From Linanthus parryae (Eukaryota > Streptophyta > Magnoliopsida > Ericales > Polemoniaceae), in the NCBI GenBank assembly GCA_023055425.1, contig JALGPY010000009.1:18621775-18685774 (forward strand): a stretch of 64,000 bases of DNA, given 5' to 3'. The translations under genes were made by a program, and so were the position numbers. The notes below the pieces were generated by a model. The model had not been told where the DNA came from. It saw only the letters and a program-made list of their open reading frames with translations, and did no database searches. Of the stretch, positions 10,855-22,420 are shown piece after piece; the first letter of the stretch is position 1, and the number at the start of each line of letters is the position of its first letter.

Positions 10855-12662
10855 TGTGTTTTATCACTCCTATGAGGAGGTGATCACTGAGGGGGTAATG
10901 GTGAGGTATTTATGGACTTTTTACACCTCCTCTTATGTAGTATAAGTACATATTTTGGCTATTATTTTGGATTTGAGGAGAGGAGTGGTGAGAGTGAAAT
11001 GGTAAGAAATATTAATGAGTGGATGTGTGAGTTTAGGGTTTCATAGATGTAGTATATGAGTGATGGGAGTGTCGTGTTGACAAGATCCACTCATTATATT
11101 ATCTCTCTGTAGGGTTTTGATGCAGGTAACGCAGCGGAATAACAATAAAATTCATGATATCAGCCCTCCACGGATCGCAGGGAAGCATTGATAACGTGAT
11201 AAGGGATGAACAATTGTGTACCTTGTTTGTGTGATCACAACGCGGAATGATGTCCACGTATCTACAAGTATCCACACCTAGAATTTTAAATATGGAATCC
11301 TCTTCCCGTCTAGTTCTAGCTACGTCGAAGAAGAAGGAAGAAGGATCACGCAAAAGGGAGCAACAAGGCCGAAGCCTTGGTGGCCGATGGGTAGGGTCAA
11401 CGGGTCGGGGGCGGAGTTTCTCTCATTGCTTTGTTATTTCACTCAATAATGACACTTGTGTGAAATAAGCTAGGACTACACTTATATAGTTAATAACTCC
11501 TTAGTAACTACATATTTGCCCCAATACTATTCATGTCCATACACAGATAAGTCCACCTTGCAAATTACTCCTACTAACTATGCGTGTGGTTTCATTTTAA
11601 TCCCTTTGAATAATTATTCCAACTAAAAATCAAGTTTATTCCACAAGGGTGTGACCCCGTAGGTTTCTCCTTAGTTGGTAGTAACAATTACAAACATGGA
11701 GCGGTGTCTAAAACCACATCTACGCCACCCAACTAACAAAAATAGTCTAGTGATCCGACAAACCATGTCCAATGTTACCGTGTTGCATTATCCCTTTGTC
11801 TCTATATACGGATTGTACACGAGACATAATTATCACACTCGTATATCCTATCCACAGTTTCTCGGTCCTGAGAATAGGCTTATCTATACTAACATCAATA
11901 TCCGATATTGATTTACACGAGTCTGGCCAGACATTCCATAAGAACTACTCCTCGAGTGGCCGTGGATATTTACTCCTATTATGTAGGAGGGACAAATCCT
12001 CTATACGTCACCACCATCTCTCAGCTTGCTTCCTATCATGCCCGATCATTATCTTTAGTTGCCCAGTTACGGTGTAACATTTGATAATATAAAGACATGA
12101 TATTTCACAACTAAAGTATCTAGTGACTTCAAGTCTAAGGACTACAACACCATTGTCACTACGTGAAGCACTTGTGATATTAACATAATTTATATGTAGC
12201 CTTCTCGTGGTGGGTCAATCCAGTATGCCATTACTCTTAATGCTTACCTATGTGTTAGACTTGATATCTCCATATCAACCTACTCACATACTAGTCTTGA
12301 TGCAATACAGTCATCCCAATTAACTGTATTAATCGACTAGGGATATTTTAGAATATAACATTTATATGCTACGGACTTCACTCATGCTAACATATCTCCA
12401 TTTCGTTAACATAATGAATAGCAAGTCCATATAATTGTCACGATAAATTGATTGCCTAGGGCACAATTCCAACACTCTCTCCCCTACAATGTAATCTCTC
12501 ATTGATATAGTGAAAATATCCTCCTCCCGTGGAAAAACATGGTTTGGCTTAACCACGTTAGTTCTTGTGTCATTCTTCTTCTCCTTTATTGCTTGTTTTG
12601 ATCGTGCAAAGTGTTTTTTCTTCTATTGCAGGGGTGATTCGGGTTGACGAATATTCCAAACA
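10855..12662 (+). repeat. Element H 5' LTR, split by an inverted solo LTR
   Basis: LTR sequence covers 10855-11107 and 12475-12662. It aligns to 15689-15782 plus 37589-37935 along shared blocks such as CACTCCTATGA, GGTAAGAAATATTA, ATCTCTCCCC and GTTGACGAATATTCC. It ends three bases before the primer binding site. The interruption is described separately. Confidence 0.75.
11108..12474 (-). mobile_element. Solo copia LTR in inverted orientation
   Basis: 1367 bp running from TGTAGGGTTTTGATG to ATTCCAACA on the plus strand. Read on the minus strand it starts TGTTGGAATTG and ends CCCTACA, matching the type b LTR of the neighbouring copia composite. It is flanked by the 5-bp direct repeat CTCTC (11103-11107 and 12475-12479). 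The empty site (GTATCTCTCCCC) can be read at 37757 in the other LTR of element H. No internal copia sequence is attached, so this is a solo LTR left by recombination. Confidence 0.92.
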
Positions 12663-13876
12663 AGTGGTATCAGAATCAGGTTAAAAATCATGGTGGGGCA
12701 CGCAACGAAATGGAACAGAGAAGAAATTGAAGGAATAAGTGATGGAAAGAAAAGGGTACGGTTTATTGGTTGTGACAACTTCCCACTAGCACTCGATTAA
12801 ACTTGGAGTGTGGTGCTACTGGACCTCATGTATAGCTCATGGTACAGTATGGCAACTCTAGCGTTGCTCCATGGGCTCCAAGTTGTTGCGGCTTATTGTT
12901 GGGTGTAGTTGAGAGGTAAGGACGTCACAAGAAACTATCCAGTATGCTGCGATTTTGAGATTCGCATAGCTGCATGGCAGTATGTCATGGGGGTAGCATA
13001 AGGAGGTATGATCTAATTGGCAGATATGCAAACTAAAATAATGTCAAGTCGTGTTTCTACTGGTCCAAATTTGTTTCAAGGGTTTTTGATTTATGTAAGT
13101 TTGCTTGGGGTCGAATAGTAGTCTAACCGTAGGTTTTTGAACGTACTCGACACGATGATGAGGTTAGATCCTGCAAAAAGATGGCGGACTTTGCAAATTT
13201 GCTGACATGGCAGCGTAACAATGGGAATCAACAATCCAAACTTATTTGTGTGGTTACGACTTGCCTGTAGAACGGATTGGGTTGAGTCAGGATCATAACC
13301 TCGTGTTTTTAGATGTTGCGGAATCATTGGTATGGTCAAAATTTTAAGATTCTAAGTGGATTGAGAAGATCGACATCAATCGACATTATTAAGTCAAATC
13401 GAAGATGATGGATGCGATTATGGCCAATTACCTTCAAGTCGGGTGGATTCAATTAGATGTGCATCTTTCCTAATTGGATGTTTGATTTTCAACCTTTGCA
13501 GGCCTGGGAGAGTGTTGACAAGTGGAGCTGCAGATTAACACAGGAAAAAGTAGGTTTGGTGTATTTGTGAGCACGAGATACAACGGTTGCAAAGGATTGT
13601 AGTTAGAGAAGCGGGTAACTATTGAAAAAAATCACAAGAAGCTCTATGGGCATAGACCGAGGCGGTGACGCAGTTGACAGTGTCATGGCACGAGGTTGGG
13701 TTTGATATCTTTGTGTTAGTGTGGTTCCTAACAATAACTCTTGAGCAGCTCAAGGCAATAAGAGAGGTAAGTATCGATGAATCCGCAAAGGGGTGGTTTT
13801 GCAAGACGTCTTGGTGAAGGGTTATGATCAAACATGAGAAGCAACATGATAACCACTTGTCGTTTTGCGCGCATTC
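12663..13876 (+). other. Element H interior, proximal part, no recognisable protein
   Basis: The first ATG after the primer site (12690) opens 36 codons (MVGHATKWNREEIEGI, then GKKRVRF) up to TAA at 12798-12800. No gag motif, zinc knuckle, protease or polymerase signature was found in any frame. The other open stretches are short. This fits a non-autonomous element copied by proteins supplied elsewhere. Confidence 0.5.
12665..12680 (+). other. Primer binding site of element H
   Basis: TGGTATCAGAATCAGG lies two bases after the LTR end. It has the usual plant copia form complementary to the 3' end of initiator methionine tRNA (TGGTATCAGAGC). It marks 10855-12662 as the 5' LTR and gives the plus orientation. 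Confidence 0.8.
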
Positions 13877-15229
13877 TGATGCATTTACATGTATTTTAGG
13901 CCAATTCTTGTTAGTTTTGAGCATGTATGATCATTCATTTTTTGAGTATTTTATGTGATATTTGTCTCGTTTGATCTTCCGGTATATTTTAGTGTTGTTG
14001 ATTTCAGGAACCGGAGGCTTGGAGCGGGAAATTTGGAGTGGAAGCAAACTTCGGAAGCTAGGAATGCTCAAGAGACATGCTTGGGAAGTTGGACAAAGAG
14101 GAAGAGCTTGAAAAGTGAAGAAAAAGTCACTTGGAGAAAAGTGTTCACATGAACAACAACACCTATAAGATTTTCAAGGATCAAGCAGGTGTTCACGCGA
14201 ACATAAAAGTTGTTCACAGGAGGGTGTTCGCATGAACAAGAATTCTGTTCGCACGAACAGAACGGGAAAATTCAGCAAAATTCTTGGGGTTCTTTTTTAA
14301 TACTTAGAAACTTATTTAGAAACATTGAGTAACGTATTTTGTGACATAAGGGACGTTTTTTGAGTGTTAGACATCGTAGGAGACGTGCTTGGGAGCTTTT
14401 AGAGCGTTCTTGGAGATCAAATCTCATCGTTTGGATTCTCTACTCTTCTTTTCTTTTGTTTTTTGCTTATGATCAACTTGAAACTTGTTATTTTGATCAT
14501 GAGTAAGCGTAGCTAAGTCTGTTATTCAGGATATCTCATAGGGAGCTAGGGTTTGACACCACATTTTGGTGATTTATGGATTTGTTTTCATGCTTCTCAG
14601 CTTAATTGCATGTGTTTTCTTTAGTGATGTGTGATTTATGATCTTGATCTTTCTTTCTTATTGTTAGACGTAGCAATAGGATTTGTTTAGGTTATGAACG
14701 TTATATGAATCCATGTTTATTTCCGAAATATGAATCGTGCACTAGCTGTATCTATGGTTGAGGAATCTTGTTAGTTGGCTAAGAACTAAGAGTAGAACAC
14801 AAGAGCTTAACGCGTATTTAAACTTGAGTAGGTTAGAGGAATCGGGTACGAGGGTTTAAATACAGTCTTTGGTTGAGGAATATTCAAAGTAATTGTGCTT
14901 GTTTGGCTAAATAAAATACGTTAGTGTTACTTGAACATAAATCCTAAGTGGTGTGAATTCCCTAGTGAGACCGTAGAGATATCCTGACTTGTCCACATTT
15001 AGTAAATCAGTAAACTACTCTCGTTAATCGTGTGATCATTCAAACAGTTAGCTTATTAGTTCTCTTTCAATTTTCTTAGAATTCGTAAAACACAAACCAA
15101 GCAATTTTCCCACAAAAGGTTAAGAAATATAAATTAATTTACAAGAAGTTCTTTGGGTTCGACAAACCCGGTGTTACCGAAATTATTACTACACTGACAA
15201 CAATGCACTTGCAGTTGGAAAGTGTCACA
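13877..15229 (+). repeat. Athila-like LTR in plus orientation inside element H
   Basis: It begins TGATGCATTTACATG and ends near AAGTGTCA. Read against the Athila-like LTRs at 41812, 49931 and 52845 (all minus), it shares the order of landmarks: a T-rich start, GGAACCGGAGGC, CAAACTTCGGAAGC, CAAGAG, a cluster of short palindromes, a long AT-rich middle and a final GGTTCGACAAACCCGG block. That last block resembles the cytosine- and guanine-rich end of plant Athila LTRs. Length (about 1350 bp) also fits. No matching target duplication was found at these ends, so the boundaries may be off by several bases. Confidence 0.6.
14140..14262 (+). repeat. Cluster of short palindromes, GTTCRCRYGAAC type
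   Basis: GTTCACATGAAC, GTTCACGCGAAC, GTTCGCATGAAC and GTTCGCACGAAC occur within about 120 bp, each nearly self-complementary. The core TTCGCACGAA is the same as in the ATTTCGCACGAAAT palindromes of the Athila-like element at 41812-51635, and the clusters occupy a comparable place in the LTR. Confidence 0.7.
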
Positions 15230-15688
15230 ACATTTCAAGGAAAAGCACTCAAAGTTGGCGCAAGGAAACACATGGTTGACGCGTGAGGACGTTGGTTGCT
15301 CGAGATGAAGCTCAAGTGACGAGAACGGTGATGAAGAGAACTACAGCGGTAGTGAATATGAAGAGAGTCTCATTTTCACTTGACCTAGTTGGTAGTGATC
15401 TCTCCGCTGATAAGCCAGCTAGTGGAGATATGGAGCTATACCACTCCTCAAAGTAGCTGAATTTGGGATGCATCTGCGTCGGAGCGCGATGAGGCGCCCT
15501 AAGGAGGGTCGCGAAGCACCTTGGTTGAGGTGCTATGACAGGCTATGCATGATGAGCGTGGTGGATGTGGCAGAGCCCACATGAATGCAGGGTCAGCTGA
15601 GGAAAGTGCGATGTGCTTGCAAATTCAAGCCAATTGTGGAGTTTGTTGGGTTTGTTGTGAATTCCGCAAAACAAACAGGTGCGCCCGA
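15230..15688 (+). other. Element H interior, distal part, nothing coding
   Basis: 459 bp between the Athila-like LTR and the second H LTR. No frame longer than a few dozen codons and no recognised motif. The usual polypurine tract before an LTR is not evident (ACAGGTGCGCCCGA precedes the LTR). Confidence 0.5.
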
Positions 15689-15782
15689 TGTGTCTGATTA
15701 CTCCTATGATGAAATGATCTCTGAGGAGGTGATAGCTAGAGGCTTTTGAGATTTTCCACCTCCTTTACTTTACTATAATTAT
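15689..15782 (+). repeat. Element H 3' LTR, left part
   Basis: First 94 bp of the second H LTR (TGTGTCTGATTACTCC to TATAATTAT), aligned to 10855-10950. It breaks off exactly where the copia array begins and resumes at 37589-37935. The last five bases, ATTAT, are repeated at 37589-37593. Confidence 0.8.
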
Positions 15783-15838
15783 AGTTGGTGTAGATTCCCT
15801 AGAGGAAATCAATTTTAGTATGAACGTTGTTTTGGCTA
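15783..15838 (+). repeat. Remnant of the 5' LTR of the copia array
   Basis: About 56 bp match the first bases of LTR a (TGTAGATTCCCTAGAGG). The sequence then changes within TAGACTATGTATATC to reverse transcriptase coding sequence that corresponds to nt 7822 onward in copy A. Most of the 5' LTR, gag, protease and integrase are therefore deleted. Confidence 0.75.
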
Positions 15839-16704
15839 GACTATGTATATCAATAAAGTATGGACTTTAGTGGAATCACCCGATGGGCTCGGTCCATAGG
15901 GTTCGAGTGGGTTTTCAAGAAGAAAACCAACATGGATGGCAATGTGATTGCCTTTAAGAGGCGATTTGTGGCAAAAGGATTCAGACAGATTCATGGTACT
16001 GACTATGACGAAACATTTTCCCCAGTTGCGATGCTTAAATCCATTTGCATCTTTGTTGCTATAGCAGCTTATCACGAATTTGATATTTTGCAGATGTATG
16101 TCAAAACAACATTTCCTGTATGGAAATCTTCTTGAGGATTTGTACATGACACAACCAGATGGTTTTTGATGATCCAGAGCATGCCCATAAGGTATGTAAG
16201 TTGCAGCTGTCCATTTATGGATTGAAGCAAGCTTCTCGGAATTGGAATCTTTTCTTTGATGATGCTGTCAAAGAGTTCGGCTTTATCAAGAACGAAAATG
16301 GACCTTCTGTCTACAAGAAGTATAGTGGGAGCTCTGTCTTTTATCCTTACCTTGCAATCTGTTAAAGATTGGCCAGGGAATTGCTTCTCAATGAAAGACT
16401 TAAGGGATGAAACTTATATACTCGGTATAAATATCTATAGGGATAGATCAATGAAGTTGCTCGGCCTTAGTAAAAGTACATATAATGACAAGGTGTTGAA
16501 GCGGTTCCACTTGCAAGAATCGAAGAAATGATTCTTTCCCATGTCACATGGAGTTACCCTCACGAAGGCTGACTTTCCTTCCAATCAGATAGAGAAGAAT
16601 TGTATGAGTACGATCCTATATGCATCAGCTATTGGATCCATCACATACACCATGTCATGTACTAGACTAGATGTGTCATATGTTTTGAGTATGATAAGAA
16701 CATA
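15839..16704 (+). pseudogene. Copia reverse transcriptase (copy B)
   Basis: Pieces in changing frames give the copia RT in order: a start beginning at the EVWTL-type motif, RRFVAKGFRQIHGTDYDETF, SPVAMLKSICI, then after a stop near 16132 the block KVCKLQLSIYGLKQASRNW, DDAVKEFGF and onward to SIGSITYTMSCTRLDV-type sequence. The domain is recognisable along its whole length but broken by at least three stops or frameshifts. It is the RT belonging to the RNase H fragment that follows. Confidence 0.88.
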
Positions 16705-17302
16705 CCAGTCTAATCCGAGTGAGTCACTGGATTGCTGTCAAGAATATCCTTAAGTACGTAAGAAGGACTAAGGATGTATTCTTCATATATGGAGGGGAGG
16801 AAGAACTCAGTATAAAGGGTTATACTGTTGCGAGCTTCCAAATCAACAAGGTTGATTTCAGATCGGAGTCGGGTTATATGTTTTGCCTAAATGGAGGAGT
16901 TGTGAGCTGGAAGAGTTCTAAGCAAGAGACAGTTGCTGATTCTACAACAGGGGTTGAGTACATTACTGCATTGAGTGCATCAAATGAAGCTTTTTGGATT
17001 AAGAAATTCATCACTGAACTAGGTGTGGTTCCTAGCATAGTGGATCTCATTGCGTTGTATTGTGACAACACTGGAGTGATTGCATAAGCCAAGGAACCCA
17101 GGTCACACCTGAAATCCAAACACATACTCAGGAAATTCCATCTCATTCGAGAGATCATCGATAGAGGATACGTGAAGATGTTCAAGAAATCAAGAGATGC
17201 TAATCTTTCAGATCCACTTACTAAGCCCCTTTCTCAGCGTAAGCATGATGGCCACATAGATCTATAGGCATACGAGATGCCCCAGATTGGCTCTAGTGAA
17301 AG
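16705..17302 (+). pseudogene. Copia RNase H and polyprotein end (copy B)
   Basis: A frame of 122 codons from GTCACTGGATTGCTG encodes NILKYVRRTKDVFFIYGGEE, then SSKQETVADSTTGVEYIT and LYCDNTGVIA, with a TAA at about 17085-17087 followed in frame by the remaining C-terminus. It is nearly identical to copy A (three differences noted in about 600 bp). The purine tract GTGGGCGAT and the next LTR follow directly. Confidence 0.9.
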
Positions 17303-17310
17303 TGGGCGAT

Positions 17311-17767
17311 TGTTGGTGTAGATACCCTAGAGGAAATCTATTTTAGTATGAATGTTGGTTTGACTAGACTATTCATTTTATTATATATAGATATATTAAT
17401 ATAATAAATTCCGTAGATTGCAATTATTGTTATCTTAAATTCTCCCTATTCAAGTATAACGGTTAGTAGGACGATCACTATTCTTAGAGACTAGTATGTG
17501 GGTAGATTCATATGGTGATATCAAGTCTAACACATGGGTATGCATTGGGAGTAATGGCATGCTGGATTGACCCACCACGAGAAGGCTACATGAGATTTAT
17601 GTGAATGTCACAAGTGCATCTCTTAGTGACAATGGTGTTGTAGTCCTTTGATTTGAAGTCACTAGATACTCTAGTTGTAAATATCATGTTTTGACACCAT
17701 TAAACGTTTCACCGTAAGTGGGTAAAGCGATAATCGGACATGATATGAAGCAAGCTCGGAGATGAAT
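17311..17767 (+). repeat. Partial copia LTR (type a), copy B
   Basis: Same 457 bp and same break point as the segment at 6915-7371, with no length difference. It is cut at its 3' end where the second interior begins. Confidence 0.85.
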
Positions 17768-19487
17768 TTTATGTAAAGTGTTTACGATCAAATAAACTTG
17801 GACCCAACGGATAAATGTATTTTGTGGAATATCCTAACGGAAATGAAATGATATTATTTCTACAATCCAATCGAGAAAAAATTGTTTGTTTCTCGAACCG
17901 CTTTGTTTCCAGATAGAGATTGTCTCTAAGAGAAACAGTGGGAGGACAGTGGAACTTGAAGGATTTCAAGAACCACAAAAGAACATTAATCATTTGACGG
18001 AACTTGAGAAGGATCATAAGATGTAGTGGAGCATCTGCTCAGGTAACACAAGAACCTCGCAGGTCGGGGAGGAAATGCCAAAGGGCTAGAGAAATAAGGA
18101 TTTCTCATAACCCGGTGATGTATCGCTCATGGAGATGAGCCTACAACCTATGAGGAGGTCACGAGTGGGCCAGAATCTCAGAAATGGCTTAAGGTCATAA
18201 GATCTAAAATGGAATCCATGTATACCAATGAAGTATGGACTTTGGTGGAACCACCTGAAAGGGTAACACCCATAGGGTGCAAGTGAGTCTTGAGAAAAAC
18301 TAATATGGATGGTCATATGATTACTTTTAAGGAATGATTGGTGGTTAAAGGTTTCTTGCAAGTTCATAGTATAGACTATGAAAAAACTTTTCCCCCAGTT
18401 GCGATGCTTAAATCCATTAGCATATTGCTTGCAATCGTATCGTGCAAAATTTGACAGACTGATATAGAAACCTCCTTGAGGATGTGTATGACACATCTAA
18501 AGGATTTTTCGATCTAGAGCATGCCCAAAGGTGTGTATGTTGCAGTGATATATCTAAAGATCGAAGCAAGCTTTTGGAGTTGGAATATTCGATTCGATGA
18601 TGCAATCAAGAGTTTGGTTCCATCAATAATGAAGATGAAGTTTGTGTTCGCAAGAAGGTTAGTGGGAGCACAGTTATATTTCTGGCCTTGTATGTGGAGA
18701 CATACTAATCATTGGGAATGATTTCCCTACTATGCAATATGTTAAAGATTAGCTAGGGATTTGATTTTCAATGAAATACGTAGGCGAGGCAAACTATAAA
18801 GATCTATAAAAATAGATCAAGATAGTTGCTCGGCTTAAATCAAAGTACATATAACGACAAGGTGTTGAAACGGTTCAACATGCAAGAATATGGATTCTTA
18901 CCTATGTCACGTGGAATTAGTCTTTCGAAGGCTAGTTGTCCTTCCAATTAGATTGAGAAGGACCTTATGAATAAGATTAACGACATACGCCATTTAATGT
19001 ACTGGATCAGACATGTGATATGGTATGACACAATAATTCCAGTCATATCCAGATGAGGGTCATTTGACAATTTTCTATAGCATCCTTATGTACTTGAGAA
19101 GAACTAAGGATGAGTTCTCGATATGTGGAGGATAGGAAGGGTTCAGTGTAAAGGGTTACATTGATGCGAACTTCTAATCCAAAAAAGATGATTCCAGATC
19201 ATATTCAAGTTTTGTGTTTTGCCTTGGTGTAGGGACTGTGAGCTCAAAAGTTTCGAGGCAAGATTGAGTTGCCGATTCTATCACAGGGGACTGAGTTTAA
19301 TGATGCATTAGATGCACATACTCAGAATATTCGATCTCATTCGATTGTCGATAGAGGAGATGTGAATAATTTCCAAGTGCCAGCAGATGTATCTATTACT
19401 CAACCCCTTGCGCAGTGAAAGCGTGAAGGCCGCGCTAGGTCAATAGGCATATGATGCACCAGATTGACTCTAGAGCAAGTGAGAAAC
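17768..19487 (+). pseudogene. Second, decayed copia interior (copy B)
   Basis: Base-for-base counterpart of 7372-9091. The same stops and frameshifts are present, so the decay came before the duplication. Only about five substitutions were seen across the segment. Remains of the end of integrase, RT and RNase H are present; gag and protease are absent. Confidence 0.82.
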
Positions 19488-20596
19488 TGTTGGAATTTTT
19501 CCCTAGAGGTAATCAATTTATCATGACATTTATGTGGACTTACTATTCATTGTGTTATCAATATGGAGATATGTTAACATGAATGAAGTCCTTAGAGTAT
19601 AAATTTTATATCCCTTAGATATCCCTAGTCGAGTACTACAGTTAATTAGGACGGCTGTATTGCATCAAGACTGTGTGTGAGTAGATTGATATGGGGATGA
19701 CAAATCTAACACATGGGTACACATTAGGAGTAATGGCGTACTGGATGACCCGCCATGAGAAGGCTACGTGGGAGTTATGTGAATGTCACAAGCGCTTCTC
19801 ATAGTGACAATGGTGTTGTGATCCTTCGACTTGAGGTCACTAGATCTCCAGTTGTGAATTATCATGTTTTGATATCAGCAAACGTTACACCGTGACTGGG
19901 TAATTATAAAGACGATAATTGGATGTGATATGAAGCAAGCTGAGAGATGGTAGTGATGTAGAGAGGATTTTCCCTCCCACATAACGGGAGTAAAAATCCA
20001 CGACCACTCGATAAGTGAGACTTAGGTAAACGCATGGCCATGCACAAATAAATGAATATTAGATATTTATGTTATTTGTTTATCTAAGTCTACTCACATA
20101 TCGAGAAACTATGGATTGTATATACAAGTGTGACACTCCATATCTTGTGTCCACTCGTGATAGATGTGACAAAGGGATTATACAAAACGGTAACATTGGT
20201 CACAGAGGTTTGTCAGATCACTAACTATTCCTATTAGTTGGGTAGCATTGATGTGTTGCTAGACACCGCTCAATGTTTGTAATTGTTACTACCAACATAA
20301 TAGGAGCCCGTATGGTCACACACCAAAAGGATTAGATAGGAAGTAGATTTTAATTAGTTGGACTAATAAATAATTAAATGAAGCAATGATAAAACAGCAA
20401 CAACATGCATATTTAGTTGGACTAAATAGCAAACTTGACTAAAATAAAGGTTAATCCAAAGTGTTGGATTTAATTAGTAGTGGGGCAGTTTTATAATTAT
20501 TAAAGAGTTATTAATTATAAAAGAATAAGTCCAACCCTATTTTCTTCATGATGAAAATTAGATCACAAAAAAAAAGAGAGAGAAGGAGGCCACCCC
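19488..20596 (+). repeat. Copia LTR (type b), copy B, 3' truncated
   Basis: Starts TGTTGGAATTTTTCCC and follows copy A to GGCCACCCC, where it stops about 345 bp before the LTR end. From about 20035 on, differences from copy A rise to a few percent, while the preceding 3.3 kb shows roughly 0.4% difference. A filler segment follows at once. Confidence 0.85.
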
Positions 20597-20667
20597 ACAA
20601 GATCCACTCATTGTAGTATCTCTCTGTAGGGTTTTGATGCAGGTAACGCAGCGGAATAACAATAAAA
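20597..20667 (+). repeat. 71-bp filler copied from an insertion junction at 11080-11150
   Basis: ACAAGATCCACTCATT through AACAATAAAA equals 11080-11150 at 69 of 71 positions and in length. The source segment spans the junction between element H and the inverted solo LTR. The filler therefore contains the last bases of H, one CTCTC target copy and the first 43 bp of the solo LTR. It joins truncated LTR b to copy C, as expected from template switching during break repair. Confidence 0.85.
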
Positions 20668-21380
20668 ACATACCAGTCATATGTTTTGAGTCACGTACAC
20701 CATTGTATTGTATCCATCACGTACACCATGTCATGTACTAGACCAGATGTTTCATATGTTTTGAGTATGATAAGAACATACCAGTCTAATCCGAGTGAGT
20801 CACTGGATTGCTGTCAAGAATATCCTTAAGTACGTAAGAAGGACTAAGGATGTATTCTTCATATATGGAGGGGAGGAAGAACTCAGTATAAAGGGTTTTA
20901 CTGTTGCGAGCTTCCAAATCAACAAGGTTGATTTCAGATCGGAGTCGGGTTATATGTTTTGCCTAAATGGAGGAGTTGTGAGCTGGAAGAGTTCTAAGCA
21001 AGAGACAGTTGCTGATTCTACAACACGGGTTGAGTACATTACTGCATTGAGTGCATCAAATGAAGCTTTTTGGATTAAGAAATTCATCACTGAACTAGGT
21101 GTGGTTCCTAGCATAGTAGATCTCATTGCGTTGTATTGTGACAACACTGGAGTGATTGCATAAGCCAAGGAACCCAGGTCACACCAGAAATCCAAACACA
21201 TACTCAGGAAATTCCATCTCATTCGAGAGATCATCGATAGAGGATACGTGAAGATGTTCAAGATATCAAGAGATGCTAATCTTTCAGATCCACTTACTAA
21301 GCCCCTTGCTCAGCGTAAGCATGATGGCCACATAGATCTATAGGCATACGAGATGCCCCAGATTGGCTCTAGTGAAAGTG
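20668..21380 (+). pseudogene. Copia RNase H (copy C)
   Basis: The first 100 bp are a patchwork of short repeats of nearby sequence (ATACCAGTC, ATATGTTTTGAGT, CACGTACACCA). From about 20700 the sequence follows the RT end and RNase H of copies A and B, including NILKYVRRTKD, SSKQETVADSTTRVEYIT and the same terminal stop (about 21161-21163). Similarity to the other copies is very high but lower than A to B. Confidence 0.88.
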
Positions 21381-21386
21381 GGCGAT

Positions 21387-22420
21387 TGTTGGTGTAGATA
21401 CCCTAGAGGAAATCTATTTTAGTATGAATGTTGGTTTGACTAGACTATTCATTTTATTAAATATAGATATATTAATATAATAAATTCCGTAGATTGCAAT
21501 TATTGTTATCTTATATTCTCCCTATTCAAGTATAACGGTTAGTAGGACAATCACTATTCTTAGAGACTAGTATGTGGGTAGATTCATATGGTGATATCAA
21601 GTCTAACACATGGGTATGCATTGGGAGTAATGGCATGCTGGATTGACCCACCACGAGAAGGCTACATGAGATTTATGTGAATGTAACAAGTGCATCTCTT
21701 AGTGACAATGGTGTTGTAGTCCTTTGATTTGAAGTCACTAGATACTCTAGTTGTAAATATCATGTTTTGACACCATTACACGTTTCACCGTAAGTGGGTA
21801 AAGCGATAATCGGGCTTGATATGAAGATAGCTCGGAGATGATAGTGATGCAGAGAGGATTTATCCCTCCCACATAACGGGAGTATATATCCATGGTCACT
21901 CGACGAGTAGTACTTAAAAATGCATGGACAGGCTCAGATAAATCTATATACGATATTGATGTTATCTTTTCAGATAAGTATATTCCCGGGATCGAGAAAT
22001 TATGGATTGAATATACGAGTGTGACATATGTGTCTCTTGTCGAATATGGATATTGTGACGGATGGACATGTACATCACGGTAACATTGGTCACAGAGGTT
22101 TGTCTAATCACTGACTATTCCTGTTGGTTAGCATTGGTGTGTTGCCAGACACCGCTTAATGTTTGTAATTGTTACAGCCAATGTAATAGGAACATGCGGG
22201 GTCACACACCAAAGGATTAGATTGTATATAGATGTTAATTAGTTGGAGTAATTAATAGGAAAAAAAGAATCGAGGATCAAAGTGCAACAACGTGCATATT
22301 TAGTTGGACTAAATAGCAAAGTGGACTAATCTACTAACTGATTTAAGTACGGATCGGGATTAGTATTGGGACAGTTTTGTAATTAATAAGGAGTTATTAA
22401 TTATAAAATGAGAGTCCAGT
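21387..22420 (+). repeat. Copia LTR c, left part
   Basis: Starts TGTTGGTGTAGATACCC after the purine tract and continues past the break point of the partial LTRs (GAGATGATAGTGATGCAG). It runs to AGAGTCCAGT, where Tat1 begins. With the right part (37209-37588) it makes a complete LTR of about 1.4 kb, comparable to the solo LTR (1367 bp) and LTR b (1450 bp). Confidence 0.85.

Noticed and set aside
11675..12077. Overlapping frames within the inverted solo LTR
   Set aside because: LTR sequence; no motif.
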